A stretch of 64,000 nt of DNA from Bog-756 sp963753905 (GTDB lineage Bacteria; Actinomycetota; Acidimicrobiia; Acidimicrobiales; RAAP-2): the NCBI GenBank assembly GCA_963753905.1, contig CAVWDZ010000001.1, positions 1,798,001 to 1,862,000 on the forward strand. The letters run 5' to 3'. Below the pieces are notes generated by a model, which worked only from the letters and a program-made list of their open reading frames with translations, was not told the origin of the DNA and ran no database searches. Position numbers and translations under genes: made by a program. Below, in pieces: positions 35,900-45,236 of the stretch (position 1 is the stretch's first letter; each line of letters starts with the position of its first letter).

Positions 35900-36787
35900 A
35901 TGGACCCCGAGCGAACCATCTTCGAAGGCTTCGAGGGCGTTCGCCTGGTCGGCGACGTACGCGGCGACCCTGAGTCCCCCCCGGTGCTCTTCCTCCACGG
36001 AGGTGGGCAGACCAGGCACGCCTGGGGTGGGACCGCCGCGACGGTGGCGGCACAGGGGTGGAGGACCGTGGCGATCGACATGCGTGGCCACGGCGACAGC
36101 GACTGGGCGCCGAACGGCGACTACTCCTTCACCGCGTTCTGCGCGGACTGCGTCGCCGTGGCCGACCAGCTGGGTCGGCCGCCGGTCCTGGTGGGCGCCT
36201 CGCTCGGCGGCATGGCCGCCATGCTCGCCGAGGGAACCAGCGACCGGACCGTCTCCTGTGGCCTGGTGCTGGTGGACATCACCCCCAAGACCAACGAGGA
36301 GGGCATCCAGCGGATCGCCAGGTTCATGCAGTCGGGCATCGACGGATTCGACTCCCTCGAGGCGGCGGGTGCGGCGATCGCCGCCTACACCCCCCAGCGG
36401 ACCAGGCCGGTGAACCCGGCGGGTCTCATGAAGGTGCTGCGCCTGCGTGATGGTCGCTGGTACTGGCACTGGGACCCCCTCGTGATCAGTCACGACCGGA
36501 CCGAGGTGGTGCCGAACCGCTTCGCCGGCCTGCTCGACGCAGCCCTGAGCAACATCGACGTGCCGACGCTGCTCGTCTGGGGGCTCCTCAGCGACGTCGT
36601 GACCCAGGAGGGGGTAGACGAGCTGTTGTCCCGGATACCGGACGCGACGGTTGTCGCGGTCGGTGGTGCGTCCCACATGATCGCAGGGGACCGCAACGAC
36701 GCCTTCACCGATGCGGTGGTCGCCTTCCTGAACGACCGCATCTGCCCGACCCTCGCCGATCCGGCCGACCCACCTCCGAGGTCGTGA
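35900..36787 (+). CDS. alpha/beta hydrolase
   Basis: A 295-residue hydrolase. The oxyanion stretch is LFLHGGGQTRHAW, the nucleophile elbow is VGASLGGMAA, the Asp lies in LLVWGLLSDVV and the His in VGGASHMIAGDR. The overall pattern resembles epoxide hydrolase or C-C hydrolase relatives; the substrate is unknown. ATG 35900 gives a compact protein beginning MDPERTIFEGF. Confidence 0.88.
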   Translation: MDPERTIFEGFEGVRLVGDVRGDPESPPVLFLHGGGQTRHAWGGTAATVAAQGWRTVAIDMRGHGDSDWAPNGDYSFTAFCADCVAVADQLGRPPVLVGASLGGMAAMLAEGTSDRTVSCGLVLVDITPKTNEEGIQRIARFMQSGIDGFDSLEAAGAAIAAYTPQRTRPVNPAGLMKVLRLRDGRWYWHWDPLVISHDRTEVVPNRFAGLLDAALSNIDVPTLLVWGLLSDVVTQEGVDELLSRIPDATVVAVGGASHMIAGDRNDAFTDAVVAFLNDRICPTLADPADPPPRS

Positions 36788-36877
36788 CGTCCGACCACCG
36801 GGAGGGTCCGGACCGTTCGGAGTCTTGCCCCGCGGAGCGGTGTCGTGCACGATGGTCACCACCCAGGAGGGAACCTG

Positions 36878-37621
36878 ATGCCGAGCCACCTAGCCTTTGT
36901 CTGCGCGATGCCGATGGAGTTGACCCCTCTCAAGCGGCAGCTCTCCCTCCGGCCAGCCCGCGTCGGCTCTCTCGACATCCACATCGGGACCCTCGGCGAC
37001 CAGCCGGTGGTGGCCATCGTCACCGGCATGGGCACCGCACTCGCCACCCGGGGCCTGGAGCGCCTCTTGGACGCCGTCGAGGTCGGGCGGGTCGTCGTGG
37101 TCGGGATCACCGGCGCGGTCGACGACGACACGCCGTTCGGGACCCTGGTCCTGCCCGAGCGGGTCGTCAACAGTGCGACGGGAGCCGAGTACCGCCCCGA
37201 ACAGCTGGGCACAGGCGTTCCGCACGGGACGATGTGGACGACCGACGAGCTGACCACGGACCTGGAGCTCCTCTCCGTGCTGCGGGCCGACGGGGTGGTG
37301 TCGCTGGACATGGAAACGGCCGCCATCGCCGAGGTGTGCGAGGGTCGGGGCATCCCCTGGTCCGTCTTCCGGGTCATCAGCGACCGCGCCACCGACGGGA
37401 GCGTCGACGAGGAGGTGTTCCTGCTCAGCAATCAGGACGGGAGCCCGAACGCCGGGTCGATCGCCGCCTACTGCATCAAGCATCCCGATCGCATCCCGGC
37501 CCTCGCCCGCTTGGCCAGGTCTGCGCAGCAGGCGACCACGCGCGCTGCGTCGGCGGCGATCCAGGCGGTGACCGGCCCATCCGGGGCCCCAGGACCGCAG
37601 GCGTCACCCGAGGTCTGCTGA
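36878..37621 (+). CDS. nucleoside phosphorylase superfamily protein (MTA/SAH nucleosidase-like)
   Basis: A 247-residue protein of the PNP/UDP phosphorylase fold. VCAMPMELTPLK opens it, SLDMETAAIAEVC carries the substrate-binding Met-Glu pair, and RVISDRATDG holds the catalytic Asp seen in nucleosidases. It could cleave methylthioadenosine, futalosine or a hopanoid adenosyl group. CAGGAGGG (36864-36871) sits 6 nt before ATG 36878. It heads a run of four same-strand genes. Confidence 0.82.
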   Translation: MPSHLAFVCAMPMELTPLKRQLSLRPARVGSLDIHIGTLGDQPVVAIVTGMGTALATRGLERLLDAVEVGRVVVVGITGAVDDDTPFGTLVLPERVVNSATGAEYRPEQLGTGVPHGTMWTTDELTTDLELLSVLRADGVVSLDMETAAIAEVCEGRGIPWSVFRVISDRATDGSVDEEVFLLSNQDGSPNAGSIAAYCIKHPDRIPALARLARSAQQATTRAASAAIQAVTGPSGAPGPQASPEVC

Positions 37622-37688
37622 GCACCCGGCTGCGACTGATCGGACGGGGCTGCCGCCTGCAGTTCGCCGGGAAGGCAGGCTGACCGCC

Positions 37689-38969
37689 GTGCCTGCGTCG
37701 GAGCCGCCGTCCGGCGCGACCCCGGCCCTGCATCTCTATCGCTGGATCGACCCGGTGGTGATCGGGGTGGTCATCGCGGCCTTCGCCGCCGGGTTCGGAC
37801 AGTTCGGCGTGGTCGCCGCACTCGGCAAGGTGGCCAAGGAGTTCGGTCACTCGACCCAAGGGACGACGATCGCCGACCAGGCCGGACTCTCGGGGACCGC
37901 GCTCGGCATCGGGCTGGCAATTATTCGCCTGGCCTCTCTCGGCGCGCTTCTTCTCACCGGAATGGCCGATCGGCTCGGTCGTCGAACGATGCTTCTGGTC
38001 AGCGTCGGGGTCGGGCTCGCGATCACCGCAGTGGCGGCCGCCAGTCCGGGTTATTGGTGGTTCGTCGTCATCTTCGCGTTGGGGCGTCCATTCCTCAGTG
38101 CGACCAACTCCCTCACCGCGGTGCTCGCCGCCGAGCAGACCGGGGCGGCCGACCGGGCCAAGGCGGTGGCGTTCGTAGCGGCCGGCTACGGGATCGGGGC
38201 CGGACTCATCGCGCTCCTCAGCCTCGCTTCGAGCGGGCTCGGGTTCCGGGGGATCTTCGCCCTGGCGCTGATCCCGCTGGCCCTCCTGCCGATCATCGCC
38301 CGAGAGGTCACCGAATCGGATCGCTTCGCCGTGGCCGCCGCCGCGAAGGAGCACCCGCTCCCCGTGATCGGGGCGGTCGGCCGGCGGTTCCGGGGACGGC
38401 TGTCGGTCCTGGTCGTGCTGGCCTTCGCGATCTCGGTGATCACCGGCCCGGCCAACACGTTCGCCTATCTCTACGCCGAGAACGTCCTCCACCAGCCCGC
38501 CGTCCTGACCGGATTGATGGTGATTGGTGCCGGTGCCACGGGACTGCTCGGGTTACTCGTCGGCCGCTGGTCGGCGGACCACATCGGCCGGCGGCCTACC
38601 GGGGCGGTCGGCATGGTGGGCATCGCAGTGTTCGGGGCCATCGCATACAGCGGCTCACGGGCCGCCCTGGTGGTCGGCTACTGCCTCGGTGTGCTCGCCG
38701 GGTCGCTGCTCGCGCCGAGCGTCGGGTCGATGCTCACCGAGCTGTTCCCGACCTCGGTCCGTGCATCGGTGGCGGGGTGGTGGCTGGTCGCCGGCGTTCT
38801 CGGTGCCGCGGCCGGGCTGATCCTCTTCGGGGCGGTCGCCGATATCGGCGATCGCTTCGGCCTGGCTGCGCTGGCCACGTTCCTGCCGGCGAGCCTCCTC
38901 GCGGGCCTGTTCTGGTGCGTCCCCGAGACACGGGGATCCGAGCCCGAGGAACTCTGGCCGGAACCGTGA
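37689..38969 (+). CDS. MFS transporter
   Basis: A 426-residue, 12-helix major facilitator protein with the motif-A loop GMADRLGRRTMLLV and the mid-protein repeat WSADHIGRRPTG. The substrate cannot be told. The start is GTG 37689. Its TGA overlaps the GTG of the following small membrane gene (GTGA), so they are coupled. Confidence 0.88.
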   Translation: MPASEPPSGATPALHLYRWIDPVVIGVVIAAFAAGFGQFGVVAALGKVAKEFGHSTQGTTIADQAGLSGTALGIGLAIIRLASLGALLLTGMADRLGRRTMLLVSVGVGLAITAVAAASPGYWWFVVIFALGRPFLSATNSLTAVLAAEQTGAADRAKAVAFVAAGYGIGAGLIALLSLASSGLGFRGIFALALIPLALLPIIAREVTESDRFAVAAAAKEHPLPVIGAVGRRFRGRLSVLVVLAFAISVITGPANTFAYLYAENVLHQPAVLTGLMVIGAGATGLLGLLVGRWSADHIGRRPTGAVGMVGIAVFGAIAYSGSRAALVVGYCLGVLAGSLLAPSVGSMLTELFPTSVRASVAGWWLVAGVLGAAAGLILFGAVADIGDRFGLAALATFLPASLLAGLFWCVPETRGSEPEELWPEP

Positions 38970-39379
38970 ACCGCCGCACACTGGTTGCCTGCGGTGTTGT
39001 CGGCGCGGTGGTGCTGGCCACCCTCGCGTCCGTCACCCGCCCGTTCACGGTGCCCGCCGATATCGTCGTCCTCGTCGGGTTCGCCGGGATCGCCGCGATG
39101 GGGTACCTGGACCGGCGGTTCGGGGCGTCGGGTACGGCGGCCACCAGTGGTGAGGGTATCGGGCGCAGGCGGACCGACGGCTGGGGACTGCGATGGGGGC
39201 TCTGGGCCGGAGCGATCGCCGCTGCGATCGGGTGGGAGCTCTTCTGCTTGTGCTCGTCCCCGCGCCGGGACCACCCCACGGTGAGCTCGATGCTCGACGT
39301 GGTCGACGCGCACCGTCCCTGGCTCGGGCTCGTCTTCGCGCTCTGGCTGTTGCTCGGTTGGCGCCTGGTCGAGCGATGA
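38966..39379 (+). CDS. small four-helix membrane protein
   Basis: A 137-residue protein with four predicted helices and a short basic loop after helix 2 (YLDRRFG). It starts at GTG 38966 overlapping the MFS stop and ends overlapping the ATG of the next gene. It is a partner of the DUF6186-like protein in this operon; function unknown. Confidence 0.7.
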   Translation: MNRRTLVACGVVGAVVLATLASVTRPFTVPADIVVLVGFAGIAAMGYLDRRFGASGTAATSGEGIGRRRTDGWGLRWGLWAGAIAAAIGWELFCLCSSPRRDHPTVSSMLDVVDAHRPWLGLVFALWLLLGWRLVER

Positions 39380-39576
39380 CCTGGCGCGACGCCACCTGGG
39401 GCATCTGGTCGGCCATCGCGCTCCTGCTCGTCGCGTCCCAGGCCGCCGGGATCGTCTCGCGCGGGCGCCTCCCGCGAGCGGACGACCTGTTCCGGGTGAT
39501 GACCGCGGGCCCCACCCGCAGGGCGGTGGCGCTGCTCGGTTGGCTGTGGCTCGGATGGCACACGTTCGCCCGATGA
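39376..39576 (+). CDS. DUF6186-like small membrane protein
   Basis: A 66-residue, two-helix protein (IWSAIALLLVASQAAG and VALLGWLWLGWHTFAR) with an ATGA overlap to the preceding gene. The LGWLWLGWH ending and the MTWRD opening resemble DUF6186 proteins of actinobacteria. Function unknown. Confidence 0.65.
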   Translation: MTWRDATWGIWSAIALLLVASQAAGIVSRGRLPRADDLFRVMTAGPTRRAVALLGWLWLGWHTFAR

Positions 39577-39612
39577 CACCGTGGCGGCCGGATCGTGGGG
39601 TGGACGGTGTCA
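39574..39612. terminator. hairpin containing both stop codons of a convergent pair
   Basis: TGACACCGT (39574-39582) pairs perfectly with ACGGTGTCA (39604-39612) over a 21-nt loop. The first three bases of the left arm are the stop codon of the plus-strand gene, and the last three of the right arm are that of the minus-strand gene. No T tract. Confidence 0.5.
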
Positions 39613-40782
39613 GGAGGTCGGGCCGACGACGGTCACCGGGGTCCCGATCGGAGTGAGCGGCCAGACCTGGGCCGCAACGGCGATGGGCATCTCGACACAT
39701 CCGTTGCTCTGCGGCGATCCGTAGGTCGCCCGCACGAAGCCGTGCAAGGCGTCCCCACCGTTGAAGTAGCTCGCCCACGGAACGCTCGGGTCGTCGTACG
39801 TGGTGCCGTCGGGGTTGGTGCCCTTCATGCGCGAGCTCACTACGTGCTCGAACACCGGGTAGGTGCCATCCGCGGTGTCCGCTCCCGGTGCACCGGTGTT
39901 CACCGAGACGCCGGTCATCACCGGCGCTCCGTTCTCGAAGAGGGTGAGCGTCTCGGGAAGCTGCTTGGACACCCACACGTCGGTGTACGGCCGCGCGTCG
40001 ACCTTCCCGGACGCCGCGTCAGCGAGCAGCGCACCCCAGACCTGCTCGCCGGCCAGCCCGTCCACGGTCAGCCCGTGTTGGTCCTCGAAACTCATCACGG
40101 CAGCCTTGGTGATCACGTTCTCCGAACCCTCTGTCCACAACGAGGTGAACGCGGGCGGGAGGTCCGGCCACCGCCAGGCGAAACTGCCCGCCAGTGCCGA
40201 CACCGACTCGACTGGAGAGCCCGGGGATGCTGACGGCGTGAAGGAGAGCGGGAGATAGTTCAACTGCGCGAGCAACTGCTGGAGCCGCTCCGTGCTGGCC
40301 TGGACGACGGAGAACGTGAGGGTCGCCGGCGCGGCCAGCCTGCCGCCGTTCGCCGCCTCGGGGCCGGCCGCACCCGACGGGATGACCAGCGACTCGGTCG
40401 CGGTCGGGAGGAAGGGAGCCGACGCCAGGAACGAAAGGGTGCTGCGCCCGACCATCCGCCAGATCCCGGCAACCGGTGGACTGAACATCGGCATGCCGGT
40501 CGTCCCCTCGAGGGGAGTCGAGAAGGTCACGGTCACCGCCTGGTCCGACGGCACACCGGAGGCACCGTTGGCCGGCACCGTGGAGACGACGGAGAGTGTC
40601 CGCACCGCGGCGGGTCTGTGGGTGGAGGCCGCCCCGGAGGCGGACGGCCCGCTCGTGGTCCCCGAACGCCTGCCGAACGCATAGGCCCCCGCGGCCACGG
40701 CCACCAGTGCCACGACGGTGAGCACGACCAGCAGCGTGGTGCGATGACGCTTCGGCGGGGGAACGAGGATCCGGTACTCCAC
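39610..40782 (-). CDS. L,D-transpeptidase (YkuD) with peptidoglycan-binding and Ig-like domains
   Basis: A 390-residue membrane-anchored cell-wall enzyme. In order it has one helix (about 14-36), an Ser/Ala linker, an SbsA/Big_5-like Ig domain (STVPANGASGVPSDQAVTVT), a peptidoglycan-binding repeat (MSFEDQHGLTVDGLAG), and a YkuD domain with the His and Cys motif HGFVRATYGSPQSNGC. It forms 3-3 cross-links or attaches proteins to peptidoglycan. GTG 40782 was chosen because GGGAG lies 5 nt upstream on the minus strand; a longer in-frame ATG at 40860 has none. Confidence 0.9.
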   Translation of the reverse strand: MEYRILVPPPKRHRTTLLVVLTVVALVAVAAGAYAFGRRSGTTSGPSASGAASTHRPAAVRTLSVVSTVPANGASGVPSDQAVTVTFSTPLEGTTGMPMFSPPVAGIWRMVGRSTLSFLASAPFLPTATESLVIPSGAAGPEAANGGRLAAPATLTFSVVQASTERLQQLLAQLNYLPLSFTPSASPGSPVESVSALAGSFAWRWPDLPPAFTSLWTEGSENVITKAAVMSFEDQHGLTVDGLAGEQVWGALLADAASGKVDARPYTDVWVSKQLPETLTLFENGAPVMTGVSVNTGAPGADTADGTYPVFEHVVSSRMKGTNPDGTTYDDPSVPWASYFNGGDALHGFVRATYGSPQSNGCVEMPIAVAAQVWPLTPIGTPVTVVGPTS

Positions 40783-40898
40783 GATGACTCCCGATGCTCG
40801 AGGGGACCGGACGCGTCCGGTACGCCGACCGCGGCGCCCTTGGCCGTCTCCACCCTGCACGCTACCCAGGCGATCGCAGGATGTCGGCGCGGGTTACG

Positions 40899-42284
40899 TC
40901 ACGAAGCCTGCTCCGGGACGTCCGTCAGGTGCCGTACGGCGTCCTGTATGGCCCGGTGGAAGGTGGGATAGGCGTAGATCATGTGCCGGAGCTGGCTGGT
41001 CGGGACCTCGGCGTGCACCGCGAGCGTGAGCAGGCCGAGCATCTCCCCGCCCCACGGTCCCATCGACGTGGCACCGACCAGCACCCCGCGGTCCCGGTCT
41101 TCGACGATCTTGACCAGGCCTTCGTTGCCGGCCTTGTGGATCCATCCCCGGGCCGAGACCGGGAGCCGGGCCAGGCCCACCCGGACCCCGATGCCCTCCG
41201 CTCGCGCGTCCCGCTCGGTCCGCCCGACCGAGCCGATCTCGGGATCGGTGAAGGTGACCCGGGGCACCGCCCGGTAGTCGGCCGGCACCACCTCCCTTCC
41301 GAGGATGTCCCTGACCACGATGTCCGCCTGGTACATCGAGATGTGGGTGAATCCTCCCTTCCCGGTCACGTCGCCCACCGCCCACGTCCGCTCGACACCC
41401 TCGACCCGCATGTGGTCGTCGACCGGCAGCGACCGTGCCGTCGGGTCCAGGCCCACCGACGCGACGTCCAGCTGCTCGAGGTCCACCCGCCGTCCGGTGG
41501 CGACCAGCAGCTCGTCGGCCAGGACCGCCTCGCCCTCGGCGGGTACGACGGCGAACCGCCGTCCGTCGTACCGGACCGACTCGACCTCGACCGAGGTCCG
41601 CACATCGATGCCCTCGGCCCGGAAGACGTCGGCAAGCAGTGCGGCTGCCTCGGGCTCCTCGGGGCCGACCAGGTGGGGCGCCGTCTCGAGGACCGTGACC
41701 TGCGCCCCGAACCGCCGGAACACCTGGGCCATCTCGACCCCGATCGAGCCGCCCCCGAGCACGGTGAGCGCGTCGGGCACCTGCCTGGACCGGACCGCCT
41801 CCCGGTTGGTCCAGAACGGCGTGCCCGCCAGACCGGCCACGGGCGGAACCCAGGCCCTGGCGCCGCTCGCGACGACCACCGCCCGCCGGACCGCGAACTC
41901 GCGGTCGTCGACGACGACCCGGCCGGGGCCTGCCAGTCGGGCCCAGCCGCGGACGAACCGTCCGCCCTTCCCCTCGAACCGCTCGACTGCCACGGTGTCG
42001 TCCCAGTCGTCCGTCGCCTCGTCCCGGATACGGGCGGCGACGGGGTCCCAGCTCGGACGCACGGTGGAACTCCCGCTCATGCCGTCGACCCGTCGCGCCT
42101 CGGCGAGCAGGTCCGCGGCGCGGACCATCATCTTGGTGGGGATGCACCCCCAGTAGGGGCATTCTCCCCCCACCAGTTCGGCGTCGATCCCGACCACGTC
42201 CAGGCCGGCCTCGGCCAGCCGCTCGGCCACGTCCTCGCCGCCCGGGCCCATGCCCACGACGACCACATCGACCTGCTCGCTCAT
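40899..42284 (-). CDS. FAD-dependent pyridine nucleotide-disulfide oxidoreductase (dihydrolipoamide dehydrogenase/mercuric reductase-like)
   Basis: A 461-residue flavoprotein. FAD motif VVVGMGPGGEDVAE, redox-active disulfide GGECPYWGCIPTK, NAD(P) motif VLGGGSIGVEMA, and a C-terminal interface with YAYPTFHRA containing a His. The YPTFHR form lacks the HxxxxE active-site pattern of true lipoamide dehydrogenases, so it more likely reduces another disulfide or a metal. AGGAGG precedes ATG 42284 on the minus strand. Confidence 0.9.
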   Translation of the reverse strand: MSEQVDVVVVGMGPGGEDVAERLAEAGLDVVGIDAELVGGECPYWGCIPTKMMVRAADLLAEARRVDGMSGSSTVRPSWDPVAARIRDEATDDWDDTVAVERFEGKGGRFVRGWARLAGPGRVVVDDREFAVRRAVVVASGARAWVPPVAGLAGTPFWTNREAVRSRQVPDALTVLGGGSIGVEMAQVFRRFGAQVTVLETAPHLVGPEEPEAAALLADVFRAEGIDVRTSVEVESVRYDGRRFAVVPAEGEAVLADELLVATGRRVDLEQLDVASVGLDPTARSLPVDDHMRVEGVERTWAVGDVTGKGGFTHISMYQADIVVRDILGREVVPADYRAVPRVTFTDPEIGSVGRTERDARAEGIGVRVGLARLPVSARGWIHKAGNEGLVKIVEDRDRGVLVGATSMGPWGGEMLGLLTLAVHAEVPTSQLRHMIYAYPTFHRAIQDAVRHLTDVPEQAS

Positions 42285-42492
42285 GGTTCACGCCTCCTGT
42301 CGGAAGGTATGGTCTGCGACCCGGGCCGCTCACGGTGCGCCGTCCCGGCGCGCCAGTCATCAGGGCACGGGACGGGCGATCCGGCAAACTCCCAGGTCAG
42401 ACCCGTCACCAGGATGCCGGATGCATCGCCGCACGATGGATATGGGACACTCGGGCAGTCCGGGCCCGGGGGCCCCCGGGGAGAGGGGGAGG

Positions 42493-43740
42493 ATGTCTGT
42501 GACCGCCGGGATACAGGATCGGACGCGGGACGAGCTCGCGCGCCTCGTGCCCGAATACCTCCTCGCCGGGCACGTGATCGACCGGGCAGGCATGCCCCAC
42601 CTGATCGGGGCGTTCGGCCGGGACGGGATGCGCGACATCGCCATCGACGAGTGGATGGGGGCGAGCCCGCTCTACACGGCGCGGATGCAGCGGGCACTCG
42701 GGTTCACGGGGGACTCGGTCGAGACCATCTTCAAGGGACTGCAACTCGACATCGGGGCACCTCCCCAGTTCATGGATTTCCGTTATCGGGTCATCGATCA
42801 CGACCACGGCGAGTTCTGGCTCGACCACTGCGGCGCGCTGATGGACGTCGAGCCGATGGGTACCGAGTTCGTGGTCGCGATGTGCCACGACATCGAGGAC
42901 CCGACGTTCGACGCGACCGCGGTCGCCACCAACGGCCACGCCCGGGTACGGCCGATCCACCGTCCTCCCCGGACGCCCGCCGATCGCTCGCCGCACTGCC
43001 ACTGGACGGTGACCATCGACCCCACACTCCCCGCGCTTCCCATTCCGGCCGCGGCGGCGAGGCTGGCGGGGACCCACGCCGCGACGATCGAGCTCGAGGC
43101 GGTCAGCCCCGACGGTCCGGGCCGCCGGGACTACACCGGTCCGCTGCTCGCCGATCTCCGGTTCTCCGATTGGTCGCGATCCGCACTCCGTCGGATCGCC
43201 GAGGAGGTCTGCCTGCAGGGGCACCTCCTCGCGCTCTCCTTTCTCTCCGCCGTACGCGAACGGGTCGACACGGACGAGGCAGCGGTTGCGTTCGGGCGCA
43301 GTCAGTTCACCGGCATCGCCGGCTGGACGGCCGGGCGGATCCGGGACGCGCTCGGACTCGGTCGCTCACCCGGGGACGTCGCCCAGGTGCTCGCGCTCCA
43401 TCCCGCACTGTTACCTGCCGCCTACGTCGGATGCACCGTCGAGCACAACGACTCGGTGACCCTCCGTATCGGATCGGACACCGGCGCCGCGTCGGACGGG
43501 GCGTGGCCGGCGATGCTCGGGGCCGACCGCCTGGAGCCGTTGGATGCCATCGTCCGAGCGGTGGACGCACGGTACCGGTGCCGGACGGTCTCGGACGACG
43601 GGGGCGTGCTGTGCGTCGAAGTGGTCCAGGGCCCAGACGAGGTGGCCACGGCCGAAGAGGTCGTGATGACCCGGTTCACCACCGCCACCGACTTCGTCTT
43701 CGCGGACCGGGGAACCCCGGTGGAGATCCGTCGGGGATGA
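42493..43740 (+). CDS. unrecognised conserved-looking protein with Cys/His-rich central segment
   Basis: A 415-residue soluble protein that I cannot assign to a family. The central part has DHDHGEFWLDHCGALMDVE, MCHDIEDPTFDATAV and SPHCHWTV, a set of His, Asp, Cys and Glu residues that could hold a metal. No signal peptide or helices for the membrane. GAGAGGGGGAGG lies just upstream; ATG 42493 or GTG 42499 may start it. It is first in an operon and couples to the next gene by an ATGA overlap. Its neighbours are SnoaL-like and amidohydrolase genes, suggesting small-molecule metabolism. Confidence 0.75.
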   Translation: MSVTAGIQDRTRDELARLVPEYLLAGHVIDRAGMPHLIGAFGRDGMRDIAIDEWMGASPLYTARMQRALGFTGDSVETIFKGLQLDIGAPPQFMDFRYRVIDHDHGEFWLDHCGALMDVEPMGTEFVVAMCHDIEDPTFDATAVATNGHARVRPIHRPPRTPADRSPHCHWTVTIDPTLPALPIPAAAARLAGTHAATIELEAVSPDGPGRRDYTGPLLADLRFSDWSRSALRRIAEEVCLQGHLLALSFLSAVRERVDTDEAAVAFGRSQFTGIAGWTAGRIRDALGLGRSPGDVAQVLALHPALLPAAYVGCTVEHNDSVTLRIGSDTGAASDGAWPAMLGADRLEPLDAIVRAVDARYRCRTVSDDGGVLCVEVVQGPDEVATAEEVVMTRFTTATDFVFADRGTPVEIRRG

Positions 43741-44300
43741 GTGCGGCGGCGGGCGGGGCGGGGCGCGACGCAGCGACCTACGTGCCCCCGGACGTGGCGT
43801 GCGCTACGTTCCCCCCGGTGGACGCGCCGCTCCAGTACCTGGTCGACCGTCTCGAGATCGACGATCTCCTGACCCGGTACGCGACCGCGGTCGATCTCCG
43901 TGACTGGGACCTCCTCGAGCTCGTGTTCACCGAGGACGCGCGCCTCGACTACCGCTCTGCAGGCGGCATCTGCGGGGCATTCGACGACGTGCGGCGGTGG
44001 CTGTCCGAGGTGCTGCCACTGTTCGAGGTGACCCAGCACCTGGTGGTGAACCGCGCCGTCGAGATCGATCCGGGCGGCGACACGGCCCGCTCCCGCTCCC
44101 ACTTCCAGAACCCCAACCGGTTGGTGGTCGACGGCGAGCCATGGCTGTTCGTCGTCGGTGGCTGCTACCACGATCGGCTGGTGCGGACGTCGGCCGGCTG
44201 GCGGATCAGCTCGCGGGTGGAGGAGACGTTGTGGTGGGACCACCCGATGCCCGGGCTGCCCGCGACGCCCTACGCCCTGCCCGACGACGCCATCCTCTGA
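43737..44300 (+). CDS. SnoaL-like/NTF2-like domain protein
   Basis: A 187-residue protein with the alpha-plus-beta barrel pattern of SnoaL_4 proteins: LQYLVDRLEIDDLLTRYATA, FTEDARLDYRS, and RSRSHFQNP, with VVGGCYHDRLVRT toward the end. Relatives are isomerases, hydrolases or dehydratases of polyketides and aromatic compounds, with an Asp/His pair in the cavity. It starts at ATG 43737 overlapping the preceding stop; GTG 43817 is a possible shorter start. Confidence 0.8.
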   Translation: MSAAAGGAGRDAATYVPPDVACATFPPVDAPLQYLVDRLEIDDLLTRYATAVDLRDWDLLELVFTEDARLDYRSAGGICGAFDDVRRWLSEVLPLFEVTQHLVVNRAVEIDPGGDTARSRSHFQNPNRLVVDGEPWLFVVGGCYHDRLVRTSAGWRISSRVEETLWWDHPMPGLPATPYALPDDAIL

Positions 44301-44309
44301 CCCGGGCCC

Positions 44310-45236
44310 ATGGGATTCCCTCGCGACATCGGAACCATCGATCTCATGATCGGATTCCCGACTCCGCGGCCGGAATCGAAGTACCACTTCATGGCGCCGC
44401 TCCTCAAGGACGCGGAGAGCCGGGAGATGGCGTTTCCCGCCGGCTACCTCTTCACCGACGTCCCCGAACCGGTCGACGAGGGGGCGGGTGATCCCGTCAC
44501 GGCGACTGTGGAGGCCATGGACCGCCACGGGATCGCCATCGGTCTCATCCACCTCGGGTCGGAGCCGGTCGCGCGGGCGCTGCGCGAGTACCCCGACCGG
44601 TTCGTCGCCGCGCTCGAGGTGGATCCGAACGACGTCACCGGGACGGTGCGGTCGATTCGGCAGGCCCACGCCGAACACGGGATCAAGGCGGTCACCTCCT
44701 TCCCGGCCGGGTGCACCCCACAGGTGCCGGTCTCGGACCGCCGCTACTACCCGGTGTACCAGGTCTGCATCGACCTCGACCTGCCGATCGTCCTCAATGC
44801 CGGCATCGCCGGACCCCGGGTACCCTCCGCCTGCCAGGACGTCCTGCACTTCGACGAAGTCTGCTACGACTTCCCCGAACTCCGCATCGTCATGCGGCAC
44901 GGGGCCGAGCCCTGGGAGGCCCTGGCGGTCAAGCTCATGCTCAAGTGGCCGGGGCTCCACTACATGACCTCGGCGTTCGCGCCGAAGTACTACCCGAAGG
45001 CGGTCATCGACTATGCCAACACCCGCGGCTCGGACAAGGTGATGTACGCCGGCTACTACCCGATGGGGCTCACCCTCGAACGGATCTTCGCCGAGATGGA
45101 GCACGTGCCCCTGCGGGACGAGGTGTGGCCCAAGTTCCTGCGGGACAACGCGGCCAGGGTGTTCGGGATCGCGCTCCCCTCCCCCGCCGGGTCACCGGGT
45201 GGCCCGATCCGGCAGAGCGAGGAGGCCGGGCGCTGA
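44310..45236 (+). CDS. amidohydrolase-2 family protein, first metal motif altered
   Basis: A 308-residue TIM-barrel protein similar in its C-terminal half to amidohydrolase-2 enzymes (VLNAGIAGP, RIVMRHGAEPWE, KVMYAGYYPMG). The N-terminal metal motif, usually D/H-x-H, is replaced by TIDLMIGFPTP, and the terminal Asp of the SD-W-P motif is replaced by YAGYYP. It may therefore bind metal differently or not act as a hydrolase. It follows the SnoaL-like gene by 9 nt and shares its operon. Confidence 0.8.
   Translation: MGFPRDIGTIDLMIGFPTPRPESKYHFMAPLLKDAESREMAFPAGYLFTDVPEPVDEGAGDPVTATVEAMDRHGIAIGLIHLGSEPVARALREYPDRFVAALEVDPNDVTGTVRSIRQAHAEHGIKAVTSFPAGCTPQVPVSDRRYYPVYQVCIDLDLPIVLNAGIAGPRVPSACQDVLHFDEVCYDFPELRIVMRHGAEPWEALAVKLMLKWPGLHYMTSAFAPKYYPKAVIDYANTRGSDKVMYAGYYPMGLTLERIFAEMEHVPLRDEVWPKFLRDNAARVFGIALPSPAGSPGGPIRQSEEAGR

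Noticed and set aside
40794..43736. A very long plus-strand open frame running into the SnoaL-like gene
   Set aside because: Most of it is antisense to the L,D-transpeptidase 5' end and the flavoprotein and then out of frame with the unknown protein. Only the part from ATG 43737 has family features.
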